DNA of 14,503 nucleotides from Syntrophomonas sp. UBA4911 (GTDB lineage: Bacteria > Bacillota > Syntrophomonadia > Syntrophomonadales > Syntrophomonadaceae). The notes beneath the pieces were generated by a model, which had not been told where the DNA came from, searched no databases, and worked only from the letters and a program-made list of their open reading frames with translations. The stretch lies in the NCBI GenBank assembly GCA_002398105.1, contig DHCD01000040.1, positions 1-14,503 of the forward strand, given 5' to 3'. Of the stretch, positions 7,737-14,261 are shown piece after piece (the first letter of the stretch is position 1; each line of letters starts with the position of its first letter). The position numbers were made by a program, and so were the translations under genes.

Positions 7737-8410
7737 ATGTAATGGTGATTGCTGCTCATCCTGATGATGAAATACTGGGAGCGGGGGGCGTTATCGCCAG
7801 GCACAGCGCTTGTGGCGATGAGGTTAATATTGTTATTTTGGGGGAAGGAATCACTAGCCGCATTACAGTATGTGATTCTGAAAAAAAAGGTCTTATGCTT
7901 GCATTACATCAGGCTGCTTACCGGGCGGCTGAAATTCTGGGCGCTAAAAATCTACATTTGCTGGCTTTACCTGATAATCGGTTTGATACGGTACCTCTGC
8001 TGGATATTGTGCAGAAAATTGAGAATTTAGCTGCTCAATATACACCAGACATAATCTATACACACTTTCACGGTGATTTAAATATAGATCATGTAATTAC
8101 TTCCAGAGCAGTTATGACAGCATTCAGACCACTTCCGGGAGCAGAATGTTGCCAGATTTATGCTTTTGGAGTTCCGTCAGCTACCGGGTGGGGATATCAA
8201 TCGGAAGGATTTGTCCCTAATGTTTTTATAGATATAAGCCAAACCCTGGATAAAAAGATGGATGCACTAAATGAATATGAATCGGAAATGCAGAGGTGGC
8301 CCCACGCTCGCTCCCTGGAGGCTGTGAAAAGTAGTGCCAGATACTGGGGAAGTATGGCTGGAATTGAAGCGGCGGAGCCTTTTATATTATTAAGGAAAGT
8401 TATTAAATGA
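7733..8410 (+). CDS. PIG-L/LmbE family N-deacetylase
   Basis: A 225-residue zinc amidohydrolase. The signature AHPDDE is at residues 8-13, where His9 and Asp12 are expected to bind zinc and Asp11 to act as general base. The third zinc ligand is His120 in HGDLNIDH. The family removes N-acetyl groups from GlcNAc-like sugars, as in GlcNAc-PI deacetylase, BshB and MshB. No signal peptide is seen, so it should act in the cytoplasm on a nucleotide-sugar or small conjugate. It overlaps both neighbours by four bases (ATGA), which implies coupled translation with the ATP-grasp ligase and the formyltransferase. This fits removal of one acyl group and its replacement by another. The family call is firm and the substrate is unknown. 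Confidence 0.9.
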   Translation: MNVMVIAAHPDDEILGAGGVIARHSACGDEVNIVILGEGITSRITVCDSEKKGLMLALHQAAYRAAEILGAKNLHLLALPDNRFDTVPLLDIVQKIENLAAQYTPDIIYTHFHGDLNIDHVITSRAVMTAFRPLPGAECCQIYAFGVPSATGWGYQSEGFVPNVFIDISQTLDKKMDALNEYESEMQRWPHARSLEAVKSSARYWGSMAGIEAAEPFILLRKVIK

Positions 8411-9378
8411 ATAAAGATAATTTGTATAATTTAAGAGTAGCCTATATTGGAGCCAGAATTGTCGGATATCAATGTCTGCAGGAATTACTTGCAAACGGAG
8501 TAAATGTGGCGGGAGTCTTGTGGCTGGATGAGAAACTGGCTGAAAATACTACGGCATATACTTCATTTGAACCCCTGCTAAACAAATATAATATTTTTAA
8601 TCGTACTTTTACTCAACTACGTGAAGCGGAGATTGTGGAATGGCTTAAACAGTTAAATCCCGATTTGGGAGTTATTATCGGAGTATCGCAACTGCTGAGT
8701 AAAGAGGTTATTTCGGTACCGCGGCTAGGATTTCTAGGTATGCATCCGACCCTTCTACCGGAAGGCCGCGGTCGTGCTCCGATTCCTTGGGCAATTATTA
8801 AAGGATTGAATCGGACCGGGGTAAGCATTTTTTATTTAGATGAAAAAACAGATAACGGTGATATCATTTTACAGGCTGAGGTGCCGATATATTACGAAGA
8901 TACTAGCTCCATACTTGGAGCGCGTACAGATGAATGTGCAGCCAGCTTGTTGCTAAAAAGTGTGAATTTAATAAATCAGGGAAAGGCGCCGAGAATTTCA
9001 CAGGATGAAAGCAAGGCCACTTATTGGCCTAGACGTCGCCCGGAAGATGGAATTATTGATTGGCGGCAGGATAAAAAAATTTTATATGATTGGGTGCGAG
9101 CACTAACCCATCCATATCCGGGAGCATTTACTTTTCTTAATGGAAGTAAGGTTTTTATTTGGTCTGCTATAGAGGTAAGCAATGGTATTGGTATACAGGC
9201 GGGAGAGCCGGGAGAAATAGCTGCTATTAATGATAAAGGCGTAACTGTTCTTACTGGCAAAGGGGCTTTGTTGCTGAAAAGTATGCAAACTGAAGGGCTG
9301 CTTGAACTGCCGGCTGGCACATGGGCACAGGCAAACAATTTAAAAGTAAGGCAACGTTTTATTTACAGGGAGAATTAA
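8407..9378 (+). CDS. Formyltransferase-like protein (ArnA/Fmt family) lacking the usual catalytic Asn
   Basis: A 323-residue protein with the formyltransferase fold. The N-terminal Rossmann part starts VAYIGARIVGYQCLQEL. The active-site stretch reads GMHPTLLPEGRGRAPIPWA, and the TDNGD loop follows. Fmt_C-like sequence includes DGIIDWRQDKKILYDWVRAL and THPYPGAF. Fmt and ArnA use an Asn-His-Asp triad. Here His113 and Asp149 are kept with the same 36-residue spacing as His108/Asp144 of E. coli Fmt, but the Asn position is Gly111. Known relatives transfer formyl from N10-formyl-tetrahydrofolate to sugar amines such as UDP-Ara4N or dTDP-Qui3N/Qui4N. Coming after a deacetylase, it may formylate the freed amine. 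It is not a tRNA formyltransferase by context. The activity is uncertain because of the missing Asn. Confidence 0.85.
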   Translation: MNKDNLYNLRVAYIGARIVGYQCLQELLANGVNVAGVLWLDEKLAENTTAYTSFEPLLNKYNIFNRTFTQLREAEIVEWLKQLNPDLGVIIGVSQLLSKEVISVPRLGFLGMHPTLLPEGRGRAPIPWAIIKGLNRTGVSIFYLDEKTDNGDIILQAEVPIYYEDTSSILGARTDECAASLLLKSVNLINQGKAPRISQDESKATYWPRRRPEDGIIDWRQDKKILYDWVRALTHPYPGAFTFLNGSKVFIWSAIEVSNGIGIQAGEPGEIAAINDKGVTVLTGKGALLLKSMQTEGLLELPAGTWAQANNLKVRQRFIYREN

Positions 9379-9381
9379 TAT

Positions 9382-11364
9382 ATGATGTTATATAATTTTT
9401 TTCACCTCAACCTGGCTTATTCCTCCATAGAAGAAGAGCAACGGCCGGAAGTCATACAAAAATGCTACTGGCCGTTATTGCATTTAATTGAGGATTTGCA
9501 GATTGCGGCAGGCGTAGAAGCCACTGTTTATACCCTGGAAAGCATCGCTGTCATTGATCATAAATGGCTGGAAAAGCTGAAAGAGTTAATCGATCGCGGG
9601 CTAATAGAGTTCGTAGGCAGTGGTTATGCTCAGATTATCGGACCGGTAGTGCCGGCCAAAGTCAATGAGGCCAATCTGTATCTTGGGAACAAGGGTTATG
9701 AAAAGCTGCTCGGGATCAGGCCAAAAACAGCACTGATTAATGAACAGGCCTATTCGTCCGGTCTGGTCGGACTATACCAAAATGCTGGTTATGAAGCTAT
9801 AATCATGGAATGGAACAATCCGGCCCATATTCATCCGGAATGGCCGGATGCGTTGCAATACTATCCGCAGTATGCACAGGGGATTAGTGACTGTCAACTA
9901 CCGCTTATCTGGAATAATTCGGTGGCTTTCCAGAAGTTTCAGCGTTATGTTCACGGCGACATGGAACTGGAGGAATACCTGGATTACCTGGAACGGCACT
10001 TTAAACATCCTATGCTTTGCTTATACGGAAACGATGTGGAGATATTTGATTTTCGCCCGGGCCGCTATCATACCGAAGCCGTCCTATCTAAAGAAAGTGA
10101 ATGGCCGCGGATTCACCGTTTGTTTGGGATGCTAAAAGGCGACGAACGGATTAAGCTGGTTAAGCCTGGGGCGGTCTTGAGCCTTTTGGATGAAGTTCAA
10201 GCCGGTCATATTTTGTCTCTGCAAGCAGCTGAACAGCCCATACCGGTCAAGAAACAGGCCAAGTATAATATTACCCGCTGGGCGGTTACCGGACGGGATG
10301 ACTTGGGTATTAATACGGATTGTTGGAGTATTTACGAGAGCCTGGTGAAATCGGGGAATAATAACGATGAGGACTGGCGGGAGCTATGTTACTTATGGAG
10401 CAGTGATTTCCGTACTCATATTACGGAAAAACGCTGGCAGGCTTATAGGATAAGGCTGCAGGACTTTAAGCAAAGGACAGCCGGAAATATTGATGCTGCC
10501 AATAATGAAAGCCTGCAGGCAGAGGGTAAATCTAAGGAAGTTCCTCTGGAATCGGTCGCGGTAACCAGGGAAGGGCGCTATCTGAATATCAGCAATCGGC
10601 AGCTTAAGGTTAAGCTGGACTGCAAGCGGGGCTTAACCATAAACGGCTTATGGCTGCAAGGTTCAAAAGGGCCGTTTTTGTGCGGTACTATACCCCATGG
10701 TTTTTATAATGATATTGCGGTAGATTTTGACTGGTATACGGGGCATACGGTGATAGAATGTTTGGGAAAACCGAAGATAACCGATTTGAACCCGATAGAA
10801 CCGGAGATTGAATACCTGGGTGAAGATATTTGCATTCATGGAATTATCCCCGCCGCAGAAGGCAGCATACGCAAATCAATGAGAATTTCTTCGCAAGACC
10901 CGGCCATCAGCTTGGATTATCAATTTAATCTGGGGAAGATGCCGGCCGGTTCGTTCAGATTGGCACATATCACGTTTAATCCGCTCGCTTTTGATCCTGA
11001 CAGTTTGTTTTATAGAACCTGCAACGGCGCTCATCAGCCGGAAACGTTTTTCTTAGGGGATAAAGAGTTTGACCATGGCGATCCGGTTTCTTTTCTGGTA
11101 TCGGCCAATAGTTGTGCCGGTATGACCGAAGGATGGATAGAGGTGGGGGATGCCGGAAGGGTGCTCCGGATAGAAGTGGATAAAACCGTTGCGGCTCTGG
11201 TGGGGCTGGTGAGCTACCGGAAAATAAACGGCAGTTATTTGCTCAGACTGTCATTTTCAGCGGGGGAATGGGATGAAACCAGGCGATTCAGTGATATTGT
11301 CCTGGACGGTTTTAAAGTTAAGATGAAACTAAAAATCATCACTAATGATCAGTTGCCGAAATGA
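9382..11364 (+). CDS. GH57-like protein with C-terminal beta-sandwich region
   Basis: A 660-residue protein, start ATG 9382, with AGGGAG at 9367-9372. The first ~330 residues look like the GH57 / polysaccharide-deacetylase-like beta/alpha barrel: FFHLNLAYSSI near the N-terminus, then LINEQAYSSG (Glu121) and YGNDVEIFDFRPGRY (Asp218). Glu121 and Asp218 lie where GH57 nucleophile and acid/base are expected (Glu123 and Asp214 in T. litoralis glucanotransferase, from memory). A helical region follows to about 370. A low-complexity linker (about 370-395) comes next, and then a beta-rich domain to the end. No signal peptide is visible, so it is probably cytoplasmic. Three bases separate it from the formyltransferase gene. 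GH57 enzymes act on alpha-glucans, but this context suggests hydrolysis, trimming or transfer on the operon's own glycan (inference). No strong terminator was found after it. Confidence 0.75.
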   Translation: MMLYNFFHLNLAYSSIEEEQRPEVIQKCYWPLLHLIEDLQIAAGVEATVYTLESIAVIDHKWLEKLKELIDRGLIEFVGSGYAQIIGPVVPAKVNEANLYLGNKGYEKLLGIRPKTALINEQAYSSGLVGLYQNAGYEAIIMEWNNPAHIHPEWPDALQYYPQYAQGISDCQLPLIWNNSVAFQKFQRYVHGDMELEEYLDYLERHFKHPMLCLYGNDVEIFDFRPGRYHTEAVLSKESEWPRIHRLFGMLKGDERIKLVKPGAVLSLLDEVQAGHILSLQAAEQPIPVKKQAKYNITRWAVTGRDDLGINTDCWSIYESLVKSGNNNDEDWRELCYLWSSDFRTHITEKRWQAYRIRLQDFKQRTAGNIDAANNESLQAEGKSKEVPLESVAVTREGRYLNISNRQLKVKLDCKRGLTINGLWLQGSKGPFLCGTIPHGFYNDIAVDFDWYTGHTVIECLGKPKITDLNPIEPEIEYLGEDICIHGIIPAAEGSIRKSMRISSQDPAISLDYQFNLGKMPAGSFRLAHITFNPLAFDPDSLFYRTCNGAHQPETFFLGDKEFDHGDPVSFLVSANSCAGMTEGWIEVGDAGRVLRIEVDKTVAALVGLVSYRKINGSYLLRLSFSAGEWDETRRFSDIVLDGFKVKMKLKIITNDQLPK

Positions 11365-11375
11365 CCCTGCCGGTT

Positions 11376-11422
11376 TAAGTCCCCCAGTTTATTGGGCTGG
11401 GAGTTGCCCAGGTTAAATATCT
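11376..11422. repeat. 47-bp displaced fragment of a UDP-GlcA epimerase-type gene (copy A)
   Basis: This stretch matches 12158-12204 inside the epimerase gene at 45 of 47 positions, in the same orientation. Read on the minus strand in the epimerase frame it encodes IFNLGNSQPNKLGDL. Both mismatches are silent third-position changes (AAC/AAT and CAG/CAA). It starts just after the GH57 stop and ends just before the degraded toxin. The sequence also contains CTGGG/CCCAG inverted repeats, but no T-run follows, so it is not a convincing terminator. Confidence 0.9.
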
Positions 11423-11430
11423 ACGATAGG

Positions 11431-11734
11431 TCAATCTTTCAAAAATCTTGCTTGAAAATCCTGTTTCCCGCTAAAGGCATCCACAATCTCTATTTGGCTA
11501 TCCATCACACGGTATACTAAGAAATATTCACCCTGTATCAGCTTACGCAGGCTATTATCACCAAAACGCTCGTCTGAAAACGCCCATAAACGGAAATCTC
11601 TCAAGCTGTCTTGCGTAGATTACCAAATCGCTCACTACTTTTTCGGCTTTGGACGGGGAAAACTGTGCTGCATATTCCTTGATGGAAGCAAGGCTTTCAA
11701 TGGCTTGCTTGGACCAATAGATGCTGTGTTTCAT
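11431..11734 (-). pseudogene. RelE/ParE-family toxin gene, frameshifted
   Basis: The frame from ATG 11734 encodes MKHSIYWSKQAIESLASI and continues to ERFPFMG, a ParE/RelE N-terminal half. It then stops at TGA 11560-11558 after 58 codons. The C-terminal half is intact in another frame (LRKLIQGEYFLVYRV, IEIVDAFSGKQDF) down to TGA 11433-11431. The total span is 304 bases, one more than 101 codons. Removing one T from the run of four on the minus strand (plus positions 11577-11580) rejoins the halves as a protein of about 100 residues, the normal family size. The ATG overlaps the antitoxin stop as ATGA, the usual antitoxin-toxin order. These toxins cleave ribosome-bound mRNA or inhibit gyrase. 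It may be a true inactivating mutation or a sequencing error in a homopolymer. Confidence 0.8.
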
Positions 11735-11916
11735 CGACAGAACATAGCCTCAACCTGTTCCTGAGTGTAGGTCCGCCCAGATTTAATATCAGCAAGGCCT
11801 GCTTTGATTCCGGCTCTTAAATATGCGTTATATAATGCGTCTATTAAATATTCTTCATCAAAAATTATTTCGTCAGGCAATTTCATCAGCATATTGATAA
11901 CGTCACTCTTTGACAT
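11731..11916 (-). CDS. Small antitoxin paired with the RelE/ParE-type toxin remnant
   Basis: A 61-residue acidic protein starting MSKSDVINMLMKLPDEIIF. The C-terminal DIKSGRTYTQEQVEAMF segment resembles the GRxY(S/T)xEEV tail of antitoxins that wrap around RelE/ParE toxins. The start ATG 11916 is chosen because AAGGAG (11932-11927) lies ten bases upstream; an in-frame GTG at 11925 would be only one base from it. The stop overlaps the toxin start, so the pair was translationally coupled. The gene begins about 46 bases after the end of the epimerase gene on the same strand, so it may be read from the ugd operon or from its own promoter. No convincing promoter was identified. With the toxin broken, it may be an orphan antitoxin. 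The family assignment rests mainly on context. Confidence 0.7.
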   Translation of the reverse strand: MSKSDVINMLMKLPDEIIFDEEYLIDALYNAYLRAGIKAGLADIKSGRTYTQEQVEAMFCR

Positions 11917-11926
11917 AACTTCCACA

Positions 11927-11932
11927 CTCCTT
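11927..11932 (-). promoter_or_regulatory. Ribosome binding site of the antitoxin gene
   Basis: AAGGAG on the minus strand, ten bases before ATG 11916 and too close to GTG 11925 to serve it. Confidence 0.7.
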
Positions 11933-11962
11933 TATTTACAGCATAGCATAAGCAGGCATGAG

Positions 11963-12919
11963 TTACACTTTTTTATAAAAGTCAAGGTACCAATCAATAA
12001 ATTTATCCAGCCCCTCTTCTAATGAGGTTGAGGGATTGAATCCCAGCTTTTCCCGGGATTTAGCAATATCGGCATAGGTGCGGTGGACGTCGCCCGCCTG
12101 CATGGGCAGGTAATTTATGCTGGCCCTGCGGCCCAGCCTTTTTTCCAGGCCGGTAATTAAGTCCCCCAGTTTATTGGGTTGGGAGTTGCCCAGATTAAAT
12201 ATCTCCCAGTCATAGTCTTTATCTAAAGCGCTCAGTACGCCGGCGGCAATATCATCTATATAGGTAAAATCCCTTTCCATCTGCCCGTAGTTGTATACGT
12301 CGATGGATTTCTCTGCCATGATGGCCTGGGTAAACTTGAAATAGGCCATATCCGGCCTGCCCCAGGGGCCATAGACGGTGAAAAAACGCAAGCCGCATGT
12401 TTTCAACCCATAGAGATGATGGTAGGAATGAGCCATCAACTCATTGGCTTTTTTAGTGGCGGCATAAAGAGACAGGGGGTGGTCGGTGCGGTCTTCAGTA
12501 TTGAAGGGTATGGAGGCATCGTCTCCGTAAACCGATGACGACGATGCATAAACCAGGTTGTCCACCGGATATTGCCGGCAGCATTCGAGCATATTTAAAA
12601 AACCCTCCAGGTTGGACTTCTGATAGGCGAAAGGGTTTTGGAGCGAATATCTCACCCCGGCCTGGGCGGCCAGGTGACAGATTTTTTCGGGCTGAGACCC
12701 GGAGAAAATGCGGGCTAAAGCTTCATAATCACTAATATCGTTAGGGTGGAAACTGAATTTGGCATATTTCTGCAGTTCTTTCACCCGGGCCTTTTTTAAG
12801 GCGGGATCATAATAGTCGTTGAGATTGTCCAGGCCGACTACCTCGTCATCTCTTTCCAGCAGACTGCGGGATACATGAAATCCGATAAAGCCTGCCGCTC
12901 CTGTTACCAGGTATTTCAT
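11963..12919 (-). CDS. NAD-dependent epimerase, probable UDP-glucuronate 4-epimerase
   Basis: A 318-residue extended SDR. The NAD motif TGAAGFIG is at residues 6-13, and ASSSSVYG holds the catalytic Ser region. The YxxxK pair is Tyr152 and Lys156 (YAATKKANE). GLDNLNDYYDPALKKAR, LRFFTVYGPWGRPDMA and ERDFTYIDDI are characteristic of the CapI/LspL-type UDP-GlcA 4-epimerases. It interconverts UDP-glucuronate and UDP-galacturonate in the cytoplasm. It lies 22 bases downstream of UDP-glucose dehydrogenase on the same strand, giving the two consecutive steps from UDP-glucose to UDP-GalA. The start ATG is preceded by AAGGAAGGGAG. A segment of its 3' part (12158-12204) is duplicated near 11400. The related GalE-type activity is less likely given this neighbour. 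Confidence 0.88.
   Translation of the reverse strand: MKYLVTGAAGFIGFHVSRSLLERDDEVVGLDNLNDYYDPALKKARVKELQKYAKFSFHPNDISDYEALARIFSGSQPEKICHLAAQAGVRYSLQNPFAYQKSNLEGFLNMLECCRQYPVDNLVYASSSSVYGDDASIPFNTEDRTDHPLSLYAATKKANELMAHSYHHLYGLKTCGLRFFTVYGPWGRPDMAYFKFTQAIMAEKSIDVYNYGQMERDFTYIDDIAAGVLSALDKDYDWEIFNLGNSQPNKLGDLITGLEKRLGRRASINYLPMQAGDVHRTYADIAKSREKLGFNPSTSLEEGLDKFIDWYLDFYKKV
12158..12204. repeat. Copy B of the 47-bp repeat, inside the epimerase gene
   Basis: The in-gene counterpart of 11376-11422, coding on the minus strand for IFNLGNSQPNKLGDL. It is part of the normal epimerase sequence, so copy A is the displaced one. Homology stops sharply at 12204, beyond which copy A's flank is unrelated. 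Confidence 0.9.
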
Positions 12920-12941
12920 TGTCCTGCTCCCTTCCTTAATA

Positions 12942-14261
12942 TTAAGACCTGCCCACTGAGTAATAACGGAATCCCTGCTGTTTCATAAAATCAGGTTCGT
13001 ATATGTTTCTCAAGTCTATAAAAACGGGCTCTTGCATGATCTTTTTAAGCTGTGTCAAGTCGAGACTGCGGAACTGGTTCCATTCGGTCAATATGACCAG
13101 AGCGTCGGCTCCTGCAGCTGCTTCATAAGGACTGTTGACCAGTTCCAGATCCGGAATCCCATCCAGCCGCCATTGGGCTTCTTTCATGGCTTGGGGATCA
13201 TAGGCTTTTACGGCGGCTCCCCGCTGCACCAGCTCGGGGATAATGGTAAGGGCCGGAGAATCCCGCATATCATCAGTCTCGGGTTTGAAGGCAAGTCCTA
13301 ATACAGCCAGGTTTTTCCCGGGAAGGCTGCCTAATGCCCCTTCTATTTTATCAATCATTCGCCTTTTTTGTTTTTCATTAGCTGCGATAGTAGCTTCCAC
13401 TAAAGTCAGCTCAATGCCATACTCGCGGGAAATTTGGGTCAGTGCCCGGGTATCTTTGGGAAAACAGGAACCGCCGTAACCGGGACCCGGGTTTAGAAAT
13501 TTGGAGCCGATGCGTCCGTCCATTCCCATGCCTCTGGCTACATCGACTATGTTGCAGCCGGCTTTCTCAAATAGTTCCGAGAGTTCATTGATGAAGGTGA
13601 TCTTCATGGCTAAAAAGGCGTTGGAGACGTATTTGACTGCTTCGGCCGTCTCCGGGGTGGTAAAGAGAAAAGGGGTTTTCTGGTTTAAAAAGAGAACGCG
13701 ATACACCTGTTTCATGATTTCAGCAGCTTCGGGATTATCCGTACCCACGACCACCCGATCAGGGTGCATGAAATCGTAAACGGCGGCGCCTTCCCGCAAA
13801 AATTCGGGATTGGATACCACATCAACTTTATAAGGCGCAGTTTTATTTTCCTCAATAATTCTTTTTACCAAACGTGCGGTCCCTATAGGAACCGTGCTTT
13901 TATTCACTACCACCTTGGGGCCGTTGATATGGCGGGCGATGGTTTGGGCTACTTTTACCACATTATCCAGATCAGCCGAGCCGTCCTCTCTGGGCGGAGT
14001 ACCTACGGCGATGAAAATTACTTCTGCGTTCCGGATGCCGTATGTAATGTCGGTGCTGAACTTAAGCCTTCCTTCGGAGTAGTTTTTTTGGACCAGGTCC
14101 TGCAGGCCAGGTTCATAAATAGGAATTGTACCGTTATTAAGTTTATTGATTTTACTTTCATCCTGGTCAATGCCCAGTACGTTTAAACCGAAATCAGATA
14201 AACAGGTCCCGGTTACCAGCCCAACATACCCGGTACCTATTACGGTGATATTGTTGACCAA
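12942..14261 (-). CDS. ugd: UDP-glucose 6-dehydrogenase
   Basis: A 439-residue enzyme, typical length. The NAD-binding motif GTGYVG is at residues 9-14. AVGTPP, VNKSTVPIGTA, NPEFLREG, and the catalytic Cys266 within GGSCFPKD are all present. The central dimerisation segment (VKYVSNAFLAMKITFINE) and the C-terminal UDP-binding domain (LGLAFKPETDDMRDSP) also match. It oxidises UDP-glucose to UDP-glucuronate with two NAD+. The start is TTG 14261, since an in-frame stop lies just upstream; GAGGGG on the minus strand (14278-14273) is 11 bases before it. It heads a minus-strand operon with the epimerase 22 bases downstream. It is convergent with the large glycan operon. UDP-GlcA/GalA could supply that glycan, a capsule or teichuronic acid. 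Confidence 0.95.
   Translation of the reverse strand: MVNNITVIGTGYVGLVTGTCLSDFGLNVLGIDQDESKINKLNNGTIPIYEPGLQDLVQKNYSEGRLKFSTDITYGIRNAEVIFIAVGTPPREDGSADLDNVVKVAQTIARHINGPKVVVNKSTVPIGTARLVKRIIEENKTAPYKVDVVSNPEFLREGAAVYDFMHPDRVVVGTDNPEAAEIMKQVYRVLFLNQKTPFLFTTPETAEAVKYVSNAFLAMKITFINELSELFEKAGCNIVDVARGMGMDGRIGSKFLNPGPGYGGSCFPKDTRALTQISREYGIELTLVEATIAANEKQKRRMIDKIEGALGSLPGKNLAVLGLAFKPETDDMRDSPALTIIPELVQRGAAVKAYDPQAMKEAQWRLDGIPDLELVNSPYEAAAGADALVILTEWNQFRSLDLTQLKKIMQEPVFIDLRNIYEPDFMKQQGFRYYSVGRS

Noticed and set aside
8407..9378. Methionyl-tRNA formyltransferase (fmt) as the identity of this gene.
   Set aside because: The gene lies in a sugar operon, its active site is altered, and the GRGRAPIPWA block is closer to ArnA-type sugar formyltransferases.
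11382..11402. CCCAG/CTGGG inverted repeat after the GH57 gene as a terminator.
   Set aside because: The stem is only five base pairs and no T-run follows on either strand. Most of it is inherited from the epimerase coding sequence.
11967..11982. ACTTTT/AAAAGT inverted repeat at the end of the epimerase gene.
   Set aside because: An A/T-only six-pair stem over the last codons is too weak to call a terminator.
13764..14186. Long open frame on the plus strand opposite ugd.
   Set aside because: It lies wholly antisense to a strongly conserved dehydrogenase gene, has no recognisable domain, and is a side effect of the codon composition. Other antisense frames in the window were rejected for the same reason.
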